Below, one piece after another: positions 7,338 to 7,519 of a stretch of DNA of 7,519 nucleotides (its first letter is position 1; each line of letters opens with the position of its first letter). The position numbers and the translations under genes are program-made. The stretch spans positions 1 to 7,519 of the forward strand of contig JAAZDL010000134.1 in the NCBI GenBank assembly GCA_012512795.1. The letters run 5' to 3'. The DNA is from Mycoplasmatota bacterium. GTDB lineage: Bacteria > Bacillota_I > Bacilli_A > RF39 > UBA660. The notes below the pieces were generated by a model that saw only the letters and a list, made by a program, of their open reading frames with translations, was not told the origin of the DNA and made no database searches.

Positions 7338-7367
7338 TTGAAATGATTATTCCTTTTGTGTTATAAT
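7338..7367 (+). promoter_or_regulatory. Strong sigma-A type promoter for the 7425 gene
   Basis: TTGAAA (7338-7343, 5/6 to consensus), an 18-base spacer and TATAAT (7362-7367) preceded by TG give an extended -10. The nine bases TGTTATAAT are identical to the promoter at 1882-1890. A second TATAAT (7372-7377) follows but has no good -35. The predicted start leaves an untranslated leader of roughly 50 bases. Confidence 0.75.
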
Positions 7368-7424
7368 TAATTATAATAGTGTAGATGATAATAAGTTAGT
7401 TATCTATAGTAGGAGGAAAAAAGA

Positions 7425-7519
7425 ATGAATAATATCAAAATTGCTATTAAGAGATTTTTTAAGAATAAAAATACTGTCACTATATTTGTTGTTATACTTT
7501 CTCTTGCTATTTTGTATTG
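7425..7519 (+). CDS. N-terminus of a membrane protein, possibly CpaB-like (3' end outside window)
   Basis: Only 31 codons plus two bases are present. The start is secure: AGGAGG (7411-7416) lies eight bases before the ATG. The product begins with a basic cytoplasmic stretch, with IKRFFKNKN at residues 8-16. A hydrophobic helix follows from about residue 17 (TVTIFVVILSLAILY) and runs off the edge, so this is an N-in membrane anchor or uncleaved signal. The short basic lead plus helix recalls the N-terminus of CpaB/RcpC-type pilus assembly proteins in related low-GC bacteria, which would suit a pilus-like locus. Thirty-one residues cannot prove this, and many membrane proteins begin the same way. 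It has its own promoter and is separated from the upstream operon by a terminator. Confidence 0.75.
   Translation, partial: MNNIKIAIKRFFKNKNTVTIFVVILSLAILY

Overview
The window reads as chromosomal DNA of a very AT-rich, Gram-positive-type bacterium, most likely an uncultured gut lineage of the Bacilli/Erysipelotrichia/RF39 sort. Three things point there: strong AGGAGG-type ribosome sites, a class B sortase (which implies a peptidoglycan wall), and short secreted proteins with Firmicutes-type signal peptides. UGA is used as a stop (end of the 1917-2621 gene) and tryptophan is always UGG, so this is not a Mycoplasma-type genetic code. The taxonomic guess is inference from composition and gene style, not from a marker gene.

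All genes lie on the + strand. From the left: (1) a class B sortase, open to the left window edge, with an unusually long cytoplasmic N-terminal part; (2) a small secreted protein with a C-terminal membrane anchor, start overlapping the sortase stop; (3) a 57-base gap holding a good extended -10 promoter; (4) a second anchored protein, apparently a diverged paralogue of the first; (5) a 1326-residue secreted protein with about 55 cysteines, overlapping the previous gene by ATGA; (6) two bases later, a 231-residue bitopic membrane protein with a pseudopilin-like N-terminus and a possible SH3b-like C-terminus; (7) a perfect 12-bp hairpin terminator overlapping the stop codon of that gene; (8) a second strong promoter with the same TGTTATAAT box; (9) the first 31 codons of another membrane protein that runs off the right edge.

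The tight spacing (TAATG overlap, ATGA overlap, 2-nt gap) suggests that the products work together at the cell surface. The likely picture is a giant disulfide-rich secreted protein held or assembled by membrane-anchored helpers, with a sortase nearby. The pseudopilin-like gene and the CpaB-like start of the last gene suggest a link to a Tad/type IV-like surface appendage, but this is inference. No recognisable LPXTG- or NPQTN-type sorting signal is visible in any protein here, so the sortase substrate is unclear. No RNA genes, CRISPR arrays, insertion sequences or long DNA repeats were seen.
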